A stretch of 27,992 bases of DNA from UBA1163 sp049513055 (GCA_049513055.1 JBEKWN010000070.1:1-27992), one strand, 5' to 3'. Counted from the first letter of the stretch, positions 1-7,515 are shown. Translations and numbers: made by a program. The notes: generated by a model from the letters alone, not told the origin.

Positions 1-89
1 TCAATGGACTCGATCTTCAAAGGGCCGCCTTTCTTGCGCAGAACGGCCGCCTGAATCTTGCACACTTCCCCGTCAAAATGATGATCCAT
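1..89 (-). CDS. Zinc-dependent alcohol dehydrogenase (MDR family), N-terminal fragment
   Basis: Only the first 29 codons are present; the gene runs off the left edge. The reading starts MDHHFDGEVCKIQAAVLRKK and goes on with GGPLKIESI. A basic 'KIQAAVLR...GGPLKIE' opening is typical of class III-type zinc alcohol dehydrogenases, whose first strand carries this pattern. The ATG at 89 has a good ribosome site (AGAGGAG, about 7 bases upstream). None of the zinc ligands or the Rossmann fold lie inside the window, so family membership rests on this short stretch alone and the substrate cannot be stated. It diverges from the small membrane-protein gene to its right. Confidence 0.6.
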   Translation of the reverse strand, partial: MDHHFDGEVCKIQAAVLRKKGGPLKIESI

Positions 90-188
90 TGTTCAACTCC
101 TCTGTCCACGTCGTTTGCGGCAAGAAGGCTTGTTGCATGGGTAGAACGCAACCGCTTTGTTCCAGCATAAAGGTACAGATCAGACTAA

Positions 189-218
189 ATTTTACATCTT
201 TAATCAAACAGACTTCAA
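189..218 (-). promoter_or_regulatory. Candidate sigma-70 promoter for the left-edge dehydrogenase
   Basis: On the minus strand a TTGAAG box (213-218) and a TAAAAT box (189-194) are separated by 18 bases, about 100 bases upstream of the dehydrogenase ATG. The match is moderate and the leader would be long. The rest of the gap 90-466 shows only a short hairpin and no convincing gene. Confidence 0.35.
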
Positions 219-431
219 CCAGTATTGTTTGCCTAACATGTCCGTCATCCGTGTCCAAGACTTCGAAAAACGCTAAGGGCATAGCGTGAAATTAAAATGT
301 CGTGGGTTGTAAGGCATGAGGAGGAATTTGGAACGGTGGCATCATCCTTCTTATTATCAAATGTAACCTTTCCGGTCCATTTCCCGTCTTATAGAGTAGA
401 AACTCACAGAAAGAAATATTTAAATTTGGTC

Positions 432-447
432 GGCCTTTCTTAAGGCC
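432..447. other. Short hairpin in the leader of the small membrane-protein gene
   Basis: GGCCTT and AAGGCC form a perfect 6-bp stem around a TCTT loop, ending a few bases before the ribosome site AGGAGGG at 453-459. There is no T run on either strand, so a terminator is unlikely. It could be a leader hairpin. Confidence 0.4.
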
Positions 448-499
448 AGATCAGGAGGGAATTGATATGGATGAATATAAGTCAATGGGAGGTGATTGT

Positions 500-808
500 A
501 TGTTCTGGGCCAGAAAAAGATGGCACCGTGCCAGGTTCGGTATCCTACTCATCGTGATCGGACTGCTGTGGTTTGCTCAGAGGGCTGGATGGTTCCCTTT
601 AGAAATCTTTGGCCCACTAGTCCTATTAACTCTTGGTGTATGGATGATCGCCACTTCATACTTCCACAAACGGCAGGGTTCTCCGCCCCACCCTGCTTCA
701 CCTCTTTCCTGTTGCGGTTCTCAATTCCGGCCAGATGGCTATGAGGCTACCTGCCAGGATCAGGCCACCGCCGATAAAATGCTGCGCCCCGAGGGACTCT
801 CCGAGTAG
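500..808 (+). CDS. Small two-helix membrane protein (LiaI/DUF5668-like)
   Basis: A basic N-terminus (ARKRWHRARFG) is followed by two hydrophobic segments, roughly GILLIVIGLLWFA and GPLVLLTLGVWMIATSY. This layout resembles the LiaI/LiaF-type or DUF5668 transmembrane hairpin; the function is unknown. Two starts are possible. ATG 467 has AGGAGGG 8 bases upstream, and ATG 500 in the same frame has a nearly perfect GGGAGGTGA. I chose 500 because it begins right before the basic anchor; from 467 the protein would be 113 residues. The last 35 or so residues, after HKR, are rich in Pro, Cys and Ser and overlap the 3' end of the opposing DMT gene by 111 bases. That tail has no family look and may be read-through after loss of an earlier stop. 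Confidence 0.55.
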   Translation: MFWARKRWHRARFGILLIVIGLLWFAQRAGWFPLEIFGPLVLLTLGVWMIATSYFHKRQGSPPHPASPLSCCGSQFRPDGYEATCQDQATADKMLRPEGLSE

Positions 809-1609
809 AATCACCCCCAATATCGACCCGTAAACGGGGAGCATATTATAGAATACCATCGCCCGGTTCGGCCCGACCCGGCGCACCCCTTCGTTCCATG
901 ACAGGAAGGCAGCCCCCGAAGGGAAAATACCGATGTAGACGACTGCCAACACGAGGTGCCAGCTCCAGTTGGTTGGTGCAGGCTGCCACCCCACCGCTGC
1001 TGCCCCAAGGAAAAGGGGGAGGGCCATCCACGTGGAGATGGCCGTTACCGAAAAAACAGAGTGCGATCGCGTCGCCCAACGGCTGATCACCGAGTAAAGC
1101 GCCCAGAGCACAACAGCAAGAAGGATGTATAAATCACCGACATTAACATGCCACTGCCGGAGACTTTCGAATGAGCCCCCACTGACGATCAGAGTCACGC
1201 CGAAAAACGATATGAGTCCACCAAGAATATGACGAGGGAACAATCGCTCCTTTAGCAGGATAGCAGCCATGAGTGCCGTCATGAGCGGACCGGTGGCGTT
1301 GATCAGCACGGCATCTGTTGCCGTCGTGAGTTGAAGACCCCGATACAGAAGGAGGGGAAATCCCAGCACCCCTGTAAGTGCCATGGCTGTCAGCAAAGCC
1401 CAGTGCCCTGGGAGCAGTCGCTCCTTGACGGCAGAACGACCCAGGATCACCGCGTAGAATAGGGAGGCCACCACAAAACGGGAGACCGTAAACATCAGAG
1501 GCCCGACCTCCTCCCGCAGGGTCCTTCCCAGTACAAAATTACTGGCCCACATCAGGCAAGACAAATTGACGAAGACATAGGCCCACCACGGATCTTCTTT
1601 CCAATTCAT
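698..1609 (-). CDS. EamA/DMT-superfamily permease
   Basis: This is a 303-residue, highly hydrophobic protein with about ten membrane helices in two homologous halves, as in EamA (RhaT/YdcZ-type) drug/metabolite transporters. Recognisable family signatures are WASNFVLGR near the N-terminus, a first-half 'TDAVLINATGPLMTALMAAILLKER' region, 'GVTLIVSGG', and a second-half 'PNRAMVFYNMLPVYGSILGVILLGE' region. Family members export metabolites or amino acids; the substrate cannot be read from sequence. The open frame extends to a TTG at 1630, but no ribosome site lies before it, so I use ATG 1609. It ends inside the tail of the convergent small membrane-protein gene. Confidence 0.88.
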   Translation of the reverse strand: MNWKEDPWWAYVFVNLSCLMWASNFVLGRTLREEVGPLMFTVSRFVVASLFYAVILGRSAVKERLLPGHWALLTAMALTGVLGFPLLLYRGLQLTTATDAVLINATGPLMTALMAAILLKERLFPRHILGGLISFFGVTLIVSGGSFESLRQWHVNVGDLYILLAVVLWALYSVISRWATRSHSVFSVTAISTWMALPLFLGAAAVGWQPAPTNWSWHLVLAVVYIGIFPSGAAFLSWNEGVRRVGPNRAMVFYNMLPVYGSILGVILLGESLGAQHFIGGGLILAGSLIAIWPELRTATGKR

Positions 1610-1742
1610 AGTCACTTTCCAGGAGGCCAAGGCAGGAGGCCTAACGGGATGACTTCTTTAAGACGAAGGCCACAGGAACCGATACACTATATTAAATGGT
1701 TCGGTCTTTGGGCTGCGATCGGGTAACCCTAGGGTCTCTCAC

Positions 1743-2138
1743 TCATTTGATTTGTGGAGGAAGATGAAATTTCAGCTCCGAAATTGGGTAGTGCTTTCTG
1801 TTATAAGTAACAAGGATTAAGTCATGCAATATACAAGTGCTGGCGATAATGCTATCTGGTATATCCATCGTCACCCCTTTCGCCTTATACTCACGAATCA
1901 ATTGGGCAGCTATTTTTGCAATATCCATGTTAACATCGAAGACCTTCAAACTCTCCAAAAAGCGATTGGTTTTCCCCTCCTCGTCTTTTGTCTTTACCCC
2001 CAACTGAACTTCCAGAACTGAGATTGCCGAACAGGCGGGTAACCCAGACCTCTGCAGGTCTCTCAGCATTTCGGTAATCTCCTTTCGTCCTTTCAGATGC
2101 CAAATAATAATATCAGAATCTAAAAGGTATTTACTCAT
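1743..2138 (-). CDS. vapC: PIN-domain toxin, VapC-like ribonuclease
   Basis: A 131-residue PIN-domain protein. The metal-binding acidic set is visible: D7 (LLDSDIIIWHLKG), E43 (SVLEVQLG), D95 (IPDSIIAST) and the 'VTYNRKHYP' motif with N113. The length is usual for VapC toxins, which cut RNA (often initiator tRNA or rRNA) when freed from their antitoxin. It overlaps the upstream RHH-like antitoxin gene by 8 bases, so translation is probably coupled. No disruption is visible, so the toxin should be functional. The exact RNA target cannot be inferred. Confidence 0.9.
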   Translation of the reverse strand: MSKYLLDSDIIIWHLKGRKEITEMLRDLQRSGLPACSAISVLEVQLGVKTKDEEGKTNRFLESLKVFDVNMDIAKIAAQLIREYKAKGVTMDIPDSIIASTCILHDLILVTYNRKHYPISELKFHLPPQIK

Positions 2139-2400
2139 TGATGATCCTTTTTAATCTCTTCCGGTAAGAGCTCCTTTTTTCTCTCAGATATTGTTCCATA
2201 TCCCGCACGGTTCTCAATTCAGCATGATGCTTGTCGGTCCATGCGCCTTTGGTTTCATCCAGTATTTTTAAAAATCGCTCCCTTTCCAATTTTTCCTGAG
2301 TCGCTTTAACAATGAAAAGACTTCTTTTCCTCTTCCCGGCAATTTGATCGACCTCCTCCAGAATGCTCTGAGGGAAAACAAGATGAGCTTTTGTCTTCAT
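2131..2400 (-). CDS. vapB: VapB-like ribbon-helix-helix antitoxin
   Basis: An 89-residue basic protein. Its N-terminus (KAHLVFPQSILEEVDQIAGKRKRSLFI) has the strand plus two-helix pattern of ribbon-helix-helix (CopG/MetJ-like) DNA-binding antitoxins. The C-terminal part is charged and helical (EQYLREKRSSYRKRL), as expected for the segment that wraps the PIN toxin. A ribosome site GGAG lies 7 bases before the ATG. The gene lies directly upstream of the toxin with an 8-base overlap, behind a strong promoter. By analogy with VapBC systems it should repress its own operon; this is inferred, not seen. Confidence 0.8.
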   Translation of the reverse strand: MKTKAHLVFPQSILEEVDQIAGKRKRSLFIVKATQEKLERERFLKILDETKGAWTDKHHAELRTVRDMEQYLREKRSSYRKRLKRIINE

Positions 2401-2411
2401 AGGAATTCTCC

Positions 2412-2435
2412 TTACATGGAACTAATTCGTTACAT
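2412..2435 (-). promoter_or_regulatory. Candidate antitoxin operator, two ATGTAA half-sites
   Basis: ATGTAA occurs twice in direct orientation on the minus strand (2430-2435 and 2412-2417), 18 bases apart centre to centre. Both lie between the -10 box and the antitoxin start. The position fits autoregulation by an RHH antitoxin; binding is inferred only. Confidence 0.35.
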
Positions 2436-2439
2436 ATAA

Positions 2440-2467
2440 AGTATACCCTTTTGTGGCACTTTGTCAA
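2440..2467 (-). promoter_or_regulatory. Sigma-70 promoter of the vapBC-like operon
   Basis: On the minus strand TTGACA (2462-2467) and TATACT (2440-2445) are 16 bases apart, with initiation expected near 2433. This gives a leader of about 33 bases. Confidence 0.75.
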
Positions 2468-2570
2468 GCGAAAAGAGTAAGCGCAACGTATCCGTGATCT
2501 GTACCCGTTTTTTTAAGATCGGAAAATCAATAGCATCACTTATAAGAAGTCAGGGAGAAGATAAAATTGG

Positions 2571-2635
2571 AAACGCAAAGAGCATGGAGCATGGGATGAT
2601 TCTAAGAGCGTAAGGCGTCAGGCGTGAGGAGTAAG
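2571..2635. repeat. Intergenic tandem heptamer array (GMGTVAG x4, AGCATGG x2)
   Basis: In the gap between the two toxin-antitoxin loci, the word AGCATGG occurs twice from 2581. Four 7-base units follow at 2608-2614, 2615-2621, 2622-2628 and 2629-2635, with consensus GMGTVAG (for example GCGTAAG and GCGTCAG). Together with the word CGCAAAG at 2574 the block looks like the heptamer arrays found elsewhere in this window. It has no coding potential of its own. Confidence 0.7.
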
Positions 2636-2696
2636 TGATTATAGTAAAATTATATTTTTATGATGAGAACCTTTTTACTGAATGTGGGAAACTGAT

Positions 2697-2881
2697 CTAT
2701 GGTTCTGAAATTTGTAAATCTCGGCAGATTTTTCTGGCAAGATTATCATTAATCTCACGATGTCTCGGAACTGTAGATATTTGCGGTTTAAACGATTCAC
2801 GTAGACGGTGTGATTGGCGCCTTCACGGAGTAACTTACAATCGTGTACCTCCAGATGCCTAATGAGATCTCTTCGCTTCAT
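2697..2881 (-). pseudogene. hicA: hicA-like toxin gene with a one-base frameshift
   Basis: The frame from ATG 2881 opens like HicA: MKRRDLIRHLEVHDCKLLRE, then GANHTVYVNRLNRK, with the GxxH region that holds the catalytic histidine. After codon 34 it goes out of frame. The +2 frame restores the family's C-terminal half, TVPRHREINDNLARKI then CRDLQISEP and a stop at 2697-2699. One missing base near 2774-2780, in the CGCAAATATCTACAG stretch, accounts for this. HicA is an mRNA interferase of the double-stranded RNA-binding fold. As read, the toxin would be truncated or mis-tailed and probably inactive. A sequencing error is possible. It overlaps the hicB stop by 4 bases (ATGA). Confidence 0.8.
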
Positions 2882-3102
2882 GCCCCACGTATAAATAAGG
2901 GTTCTCGAATTACATCCTTCCCCTGAACTGATTCTTCGGCAAGCATTCGATTTGCCTCCAATACTAGTCCAACGGCTTCACGTAAATTTGCCCGTGCCTT
3001 CTCTAATGTTGCTCCTTGAGTATTTGCCCCGGGCAGTTCTTCAACAAACCCGATGAACCCCTCAGGCACCTTTTGAAACACTGCAGTAAATTTTATTTCC
3101 AT
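2878..3102 (-). CDS. hicB: HicB-like antitoxin, short form
   Basis: A 74-residue protein with the HicB partial-RNase H fold signature: FTAVFQKVPEGFIGFVEELPGANTQGATLEKARANLREAV in consecutive parts, where 'G..G.V.ELPGANTQG.TLEEARENL.EA' is the classic pattern. It lacks the C-terminal DNA-binding domain of longer HicB proteins. ATG 3102 is preferred over an upstream ATG at 3129, because AAGAGGAG lies 7 bases before it and the protein then opens with the family's MEIKFTAV. Gene order is hicB then hicA with a 4-base overlap. Since hicA is frameshifted, this may be an orphan antitoxin. Confidence 0.85.
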   Translation of the reverse strand: MEIKFTAVFQKVPEGFIGFVEELPGANTQGATLEKARANLREAVGLVLEANRMLAEESVQGKDVIREPLFIRGA

Positions 3103-3113
3103 AACATCTCCTC

Positions 3114-3242
3114 TTAGTATTCTGGCCATTGAGCTGCTTCTGTGGAAAAGCCCTCTTCTGCGAGTGCCTTTTCGAATTCAGGATCCAACTTAGTACACTC
3201 TTCAGTCAACCGATCCTTTCCCCAATTGCTCAAAAAAATCAT
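3114..3242 (-). CDS. Small acidic protein upstream of hicB (antitoxin-like tail)
   Basis: A 42-codon frame starts at ATG 3242 with GGAG 7 bases upstream and stops at 3114. The C-terminal half reads ECTKLDPEFEKALAEEGF, then STEAAQWPEY. I recognise this type of 'LDP.FE.ALAEEG...WPEY' ending from the tails of small antitoxin-like proteins, but cannot name a family. Its stop overlaps the ribosome site of hicB, so the two are probably cotranslated. An overlapping frame from ATG 3254 (MELKHDFFEQLGKGSVD) is only 17 codons long and may mark another frameshift in an originally longer gene. Confidence 0.45.
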   Translation of the reverse strand: MIFLSNWGKDRLTEECTKLDPEFEKALAEEGFSTEAAQWPEY

Positions 3243-3268
3243 GTTTTAACTCCATGATTACTATATAT

Positions 3269-3277
3269 ATTATACCA
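3269..3277 (-). promoter_or_regulatory. Extended -10 promoter element before the hicB locus
   Basis: TGGTATAAT on the minus strand is a perfect -10 with the extended TGn motif, 27 bases before the small ORF start. The -35 region is weak (TATTCG), as is usual for extended -10 promoters. Confidence 0.5.
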
Positions 3278-3374
3278 AATTTATTTACAATCGAATATGT
3301 AAAATGTGACCGCGGATCTTTCCATAAGTAACCCCTGTCTCTTGCCCTCACATCCATACTCCTTTGCCGCGAGC

Positions 3375-6227
3375 CTACTCATAAATCTCCCGAAGGAGCT
3401 CCAGGATCTTCGGCTCGCTTATGGATGTGGGATCGGTGGCCATATTCACTGCATCCCGGGAGGTATAAAAGGCAATTTTCTTCAAGTCTTCTTTTGGAAT
3501 ACCGAGAGCCTTTAGGCTAATGGGAATATCAAGCTTTCTATAGAACTCAAGCAGGCCCTCCTCCAGATCATTTGAGCGATTGAGTAGTTGCGCCATATCG
3601 ATAAATTGCTCTTTACAAGTCTCTTCATTGGCCTTAACAAAGCAGAGAAGTCCATAGATGGCTGCCCGGCCATGCGGCATATGGTAATGAGCGCCAAGAA
3701 CATGCGTAATGGCATGTCCAATACCTAATCCCTTTAGGAAGGCAATGCCTCCGCAGATGGCAGCCATGCACATATCGGTACGTGCGGCGATATCATTCCC
3801 GTTCTTATAGGCCCGAGGGAGGCTTCGTCCAATCAACTTCACCCCGTAGACCGCCATAGCCTCAAAATAGGGATGATAAGGGATTGCCAACGAAACGTAC
3901 CCCTCGATGCAGTGAGCCATGGCATCGATTCCGGATTCGACTGTGAGGCCAGGCGGCATGGTCTTACAGTAGATGGGATCAATCACCGCCAATCTAGGAA
4001 TTAAATAATTGCTCATTAACATAAATTTCAGGTCTCTCTCCTTATCGGTTATCACAGCGTAAGGATTTACCTCGCTTCCTGTCCCCGAGGTGGTAGGGAT
4101 GCAAATGATCGGCGGAAGAAGAGGTTTGATCTTAGCAGTTCCACCCACAATGCTTTCATATTCCCTCATTTCACCGGCGTGTGTCACCCTGAGTCCAACT
4201 GCTTTGGCAGTATCCATCGAGCTTCCGCCACCGAGGCCCACGATTCCATCACAACCATTATCTCTATAGATCTTGCCAGCCCTCTCGATGAGTTCGATGG
4301 GAGGATCAGGCTCCACATCTGAAAAGATTACCGTTGATATACCACTCGACTCCAGAATCTTACGAACCTCATCAGCCCTTCCTATTGAGAACATAACAGG
4401 ATCGGTCGTCAGGAATACCTTCTTTACTTTCAGTTGCCGTATCCGCTCGCCTATATTACTTACAATACCAGCGCCAAACATCATATCCGGCAGGGGAGGT
4501 ATGCGGACCTCCCAGACCTTCTCCTTTTCCTGAAACGAATCCAATCCTTTCCATACGTTTTTTATCTCGGCATCATCAACATCAAAAACCTGACCCGTTG
4601 GGGTAATCGTTTCCTCTCGGAAAAAGGCCGCACCTTTGGAATCCGTTTTACTGAACTCTGACTTTTCATTGAAAGCGAGTTGGTCCCGAAGGGTCTGCTT
4701 CCCAATCTCAATGATATCCTTAGGAGTCAAACGGAGCCCATATCTGGCATTCATGAGGTCTGCAAAAAATTGATAAATGGATGCACGGCCGCCGGGAACA
4801 GAATTCAAACAGTAGCCAAAGGCATCGCAGGTAGCAGCTTGAATTTGCGATTTAAGCGAATTCTCAGCCTGTTTATCCCTGCTCCTTGGTATCCGGTATG
4901 TGAGACCTGCCGTATGATCCGCTCCCATTGGACTCGTAAAATAAGTAACGCCGGTTCCCTTTACCGATCTCGGATCATGGGCAGGGATGGCCTGTCCTTT
5001 ATACGCAGGAATACGGCTTACGTTAAAATATTGTGCGGTGGCTACCACACCGTTACCTAAGGCAAGACCAAGGGGCGTTTCCTTTTCGATTTCCTCCAAA
5101 AGTTGTGCAGCGGATTTCCAATCTCCAAATGACATCTTACCGGCATCCGCAGCAAGACCAAGACTGCTTCCTGTTTCTATGGCATCGACCCCAAGGTCGT
5201 CACACATAAATTTGAGCCTTGCAATGGCATCATTATCGGTAATTCCCAGATTGGTTCCAAGCATGGCGATCGTTTCATATTCATAGGCAGAACAGAGCCG
5301 TTTCCCATCTTTATCAGGATAGATGATCGAACACTGGACAACGCAACCGGGCATGCAGCCATGCATCTTACCGCCGCGTTCAAAGAGAATCTTCTGTATG
5401 CTGTTACCGCTTACTGCGATGAAGTTCGCGGGTCTTCCCGAACGATAATTATTCGATGGCAGAGTTCCCTGGCTGGCGGAATTGGAAATTGCAAATGGAG
5501 TGCCGAATCGTGAATATAGACTGCAGCTGATATCATGTTTGAGGATATCCACCCATGATTTTACTATCTTTCGAAAATCCTCCGGATTGGCCATATCAAC
5601 CTGTCCAGCTTGAGAAGGATCAATAAGGATAGCCTTGAGTCCCTTCGATCCCATCACTGCGCCGAGTCCGCCCCTTGCAGCGTTCCGAGATGGATCGCCA
5701 AATATATCAGTAAAGGAGACCGACGCCCCTTTGTATTTCCGCTCCCCAGCAATTCCAGTAGATATCACAGCTATTTTTTCACCATATTGTTTCCGAAGCT
5801 TGCTCACCAATTCATAATTCTTCATGCCCCGGTATTCATCTGCTGGAATGAATGTTGTCTTATCCTTTGAAATAAACAGGCAGTATAACCGTTGATCATG
5901 AGGTGCGCCGTGAACAATAACAGCGCGTATCCCAAGCCTGTCGAGGATTTGTGCAGCCGGGCCTCCCGAGTTTGCCTCTTTGATTCCCAGTGTGAGAGGG
6001 CTCTTTGCGCCAACGGATATGCGGCCAAGTTGTGGTGCTCCAGTGCCCGCAAGAGGACCAACAGCAATAATAAAGAGATTCTCAGGGCCGAGTGGATCAG
6101 TCGCCGGAGGAACCTCTTTGTTCATGATCTTTGCAATGAAGGCGCTCCCTCCAATGAATTTCCACTCTTCCTCTATGTTTTCGAATGTGATCTTTTCATC
6201 TTTGATGTCCACCCTTAAGATTTTCAC
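3375..6227 (-). CDS. Fusion of aldehyde:ferredoxin oxidoreductase and iron-containing alcohol dehydrogenase
   Basis: A single 950-residue frame joins two enzymes. Residues 1 to about 560 are a tungstopterin aldehyde:ferredoxin oxidoreductase. The opening VDIKDEKITFE, the 'GGSAFIAKIM' region, 'RNAARGGLGAVMGSKGLKAI' (182-200), the cluster cysteines C291/C295/C299 (CMPGCVVQC) and distal C473 in DAFGYC are all present. Residues from about 575 to 950 are an iron-dependent alcohol dehydrogenase: NAD loop GGGSSMDTAKA (667-677), IPTTSGTGSEV (710-720) and metal ligands D768, H772, H838 and H852. Together they could convert acid to aldehyde to alcohol (or the reverse), with ferredoxin and NAD(H). The start is a GTG with AGAGGAG 8 bases upstream. 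It is the last gene of a probable three-gene unit. Both active sites look intact; the substrate is unknown. Confidence 0.93.
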   Translation of the reverse strand: MKILRVDIKDEKITFENIEEEWKFIGGSAFIAKIMNKEVPPATDPLGPENLFIIAVGPLAGTGAPQLGRISVGAKSPLTLGIKEANSGGPAAQILDRLGIRAVIVHGAPHDQRLYCLFISKDKTTFIPADEYRGMKNYELVSKLRKQYGEKIAVISTGIAGERKYKGASVSFTDIFGDPSRNAARGGLGAVMGSKGLKAILIDPSQAGQVDMANPEDFRKIVKSWVDILKHDISCSLYSRFGTPFAISNSASQGTLPSNNYRSGRPANFIAVSGNSIQKILFERGGKMHGCMPGCVVQCSIIYPDKDGKRLCSAYEYETIAMLGTNLGITDNDAIARLKFMCDDLGVDAIETGSSLGLAADAGKMSFGDWKSAAQLLEEIEKETPLGLALGNGVVATAQYFNVSRIPAYKGQAIPAHDPRSVKGTGVTYFTSPMGADHTAGLTYRIPRSRDKQAENSLKSQIQAATCDAFGYCLNSVPGGRASIYQFFADLMNARYGLRLTPKDIIEIGKQTLRDQLAFNEKSEFSKTDSKGAAFFREETITPTGQVFDVDDAEIKNVWKGLDSFQEKEKVWEVRIPPLPDMMFGAGIVSNIGERIRQLKVKKVFLTTDPVMFSIGRADEVRKILESSGISTVIFSDVEPDPPIELIERAGKIYRDNGCDGIVGLGGGSSMDTAKAVGLRVTHAGEMREYESIVGGTAKIKPLLPPIICIPTTSGTGSEVNPYAVITDKERDLKFMLMSNYLIPRLAVIDPIYCKTMPPGLTVESGIDAMAHCIEGYVSLAIPYHPYFEAMAVYGVKLIGRSLPRAYKNGNDIAARTDMCMAAICGGIAFLKGLGIGHAITHVLGAHYHMPHGRAAIYGLLCFVKANEETCKEQFIDMAQLLNRSNDLEEGLLEFYRKLDIPISLKALGIPKEDLKKIAFYTSRDAVNMATDPTSISEPKILELLREIYE

Positions 6228-6280
6228 ATCGATTGCTCCTCTTTGTTTAAGTGATGTTAATATCTGCCTCGCTATGGTAC

Positions 6281-6700
6281 CTATTTTTTCACTGCGGTCA
6301 TTTTAATGACCACGTGGCCCCATCCACCACAATAGGGGCCGGTATCAAAACAGCCCGTAGTGTTAAACATCACCTCATTCGGATCCCGACCATTCATCAT
6401 ATTTTCAAAAAAAGCATTGATCAATACAGTTAAGTTTGGCATCAAGAAAGAACAAACACGATCCGGATTCTCTCTTGCAAGTAAATTTCCTGAATTATCG
6501 AAAATCAATTTTTGACCGATAACATGTCCTGAATGGCAACCTCTCGAGTCAATCACCTCAGCCACCAACCGATATTTAGATGCTTCAATAGCATTCTGAA
6601 ATAATCGTTGAAATTTTGGGTTCTGTTTGATGATCGCCCATTCTTGATCGTCTAATTTTAGTCTTCGTCGTATCATCTCAGCTATCTGATCTTTATCCAT
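6281..6700 (-). CDS. TIGR04076-like small protein upstream of the AOR fusion
   Basis: A 139-residue protein. The C-terminal 90 residues (VAEVIDSRG.C..GH..G, DRVCSFLMPNLTVLINAF, NTTGCFDTGPYCGGWGHVVIKM) resemble the TIGR04076 family of small uncharacterised proteins. These have a conserved Cys and 'GH.VG' motif and often lie near redox enzymes. The cysteines in GCHSGH, VCSF, GCFDTGPYCGG could bind a metal; this is inference. ATG 6700 is chosen over ATG 6712 because GGAGG sits 5 bases before it. The gene ends 53 bases before the GTG of the AOR fusion, so an accessory or maturation role for that enzyme is a reasonable guess only. Confidence 0.6.
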   Translation of the reverse strand: MDKDQIAEMIRRRLKLDDQEWAIIKQNPKFQRLFQNAIEASKYRLVAEVIDSRGCHSGHVIGQKLIFDNSGNLLARENPDRVCSFLMPNLTVLINAFFENMMNGRDPNEVMFNTTGCFDTGPYCGGWGHVVIKMTAVKK

Positions 6701-6782
6701 CTCTTCCTCCATATCAAAAAGTTTTTTATTACTTAGAATAAGCCCCTTACAGGAGTGTGACCTCTTTGGTCCAAAAGTCTCT

Positions 6783-7454
6783 TCAAAATTTTTCAGGCTT
6801 TCTTGTTACCCTTTTGTAAGGTTGATAGAGGCCTGCTCTGTTCGTACCGACTAACCCCGCCCGGTATGAACGCTCATCGATGAGGGAAAGGCCTGCAATC
6901 ATGCCCCGCGTGAGGATGCGGACCTTTCGAATCTCGTCTAACCGCTTTCCTATTTTTTCGATTGGAGGATCACTTGTCATCCAGTTGAACTTGTCAAAGG
7001 CTTTCAAATTAAGGGGCACGGTATAACTGCGAAGCGTTTTCTTCCGTTCGACATTATAAAACTGTTCGAAATAAGACATCACCAATTCACGCAAGGTTCG
7101 ATAAATAGGCTCTCGGAATCGCAAGCCCGCAAAATTGGATTTGGCAATAGCACCCCAGTGTCCGTCACACTTATAAAGTGCCAGGATATGATCGTCATCC
7201 TCATCATTAGCAATCATATTGAAGATCAAAGGAGGATTTCCAAAGCGACGCAGTGCTGCAGCAGCAAACAATGCGCCATCAAAGCAGTGCGCCACATGCT
7301 CGCGTAAGACACGAAGCGGACAGCGATAACCCGTTTCCACGCTGTAGGGGAGCTTGTCAAGAAAAGCCTGGATTCTCATTGGGGTAGTCATCTGTGCCAA
7401 TATCCGTCGCTCGGACTTGGCTAATGTTTGCTCAAAATCCTTAAGGACCGACAT
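6783..7454 (-). CDS. Transglutaminase-like putative cysteine peptidase
   Basis: A 223-residue soluble protein with a papain/transglutaminase-like triad arrangement: C57 in HCFDGALFAAAALRRFG, H89 in DDDHILALYK, and N107 in IAKSNFAGLRFREP. The 'DDDH..ALY...G.WGAIAKSNF.GLR.REP.YR.LRELVMSYFE' stretch matches a conserved uncharacterised bacterial group that I recognise but cannot name. Its role is unknown. ATG 7454 has AAGGAAGG 5 bases upstream; the frame runs open to 7568 but those extra codons read like non-coding leader. It is the first gene after the rRNA terminator, and 82 bases separate it from the TIGR04076-like gene. Confidence 0.7.
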   Translation of the reverse strand: MSVLKDFEQTLAKSERRILAQMTTPMRIQAFLDKLPYSVETGYRCPLRVLREHVAHCFDGALFAAAALRRFGNPPLIFNMIANDEDDDHILALYKCDGHWGAIAKSNFAGLRFREPIYRTLRELVMSYFEQFYNVERKKTLRSYTVPLNLKAFDKFNWMTSDPPIEKIGKRLDEIRKVRILTRGMIAGLSLIDERSYRAGLVGTNRAGLYQPYKRVTRKPEKF

Positions 7455-7495
7455 AAATACCTTCCTTCGCACTGTAGCTGAACAGGATGAGTAAA

Positions 7496-7515
7496 CCCCG
7501 TTAGGAAGAACGGGG
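7496..7515. other. Hairpin between the rRNA terminator and the transglutaminase-like gene
   Basis: CCCCGTT and AACGGGG form a perfect 7-bp stem around a 6-base loop. No T run follows on the minus strand beyond GTTTAC, so it may be a weak second terminator or a leader structure. Confidence 0.4.

Noticed and set aside
4680..5060. 126-codon plus-strand ORF inside the AOR-ADH fusion
   Set aside because: It is antisense to a gene with intact motifs on the minus strand, has no ribosome site and no family resemblance.
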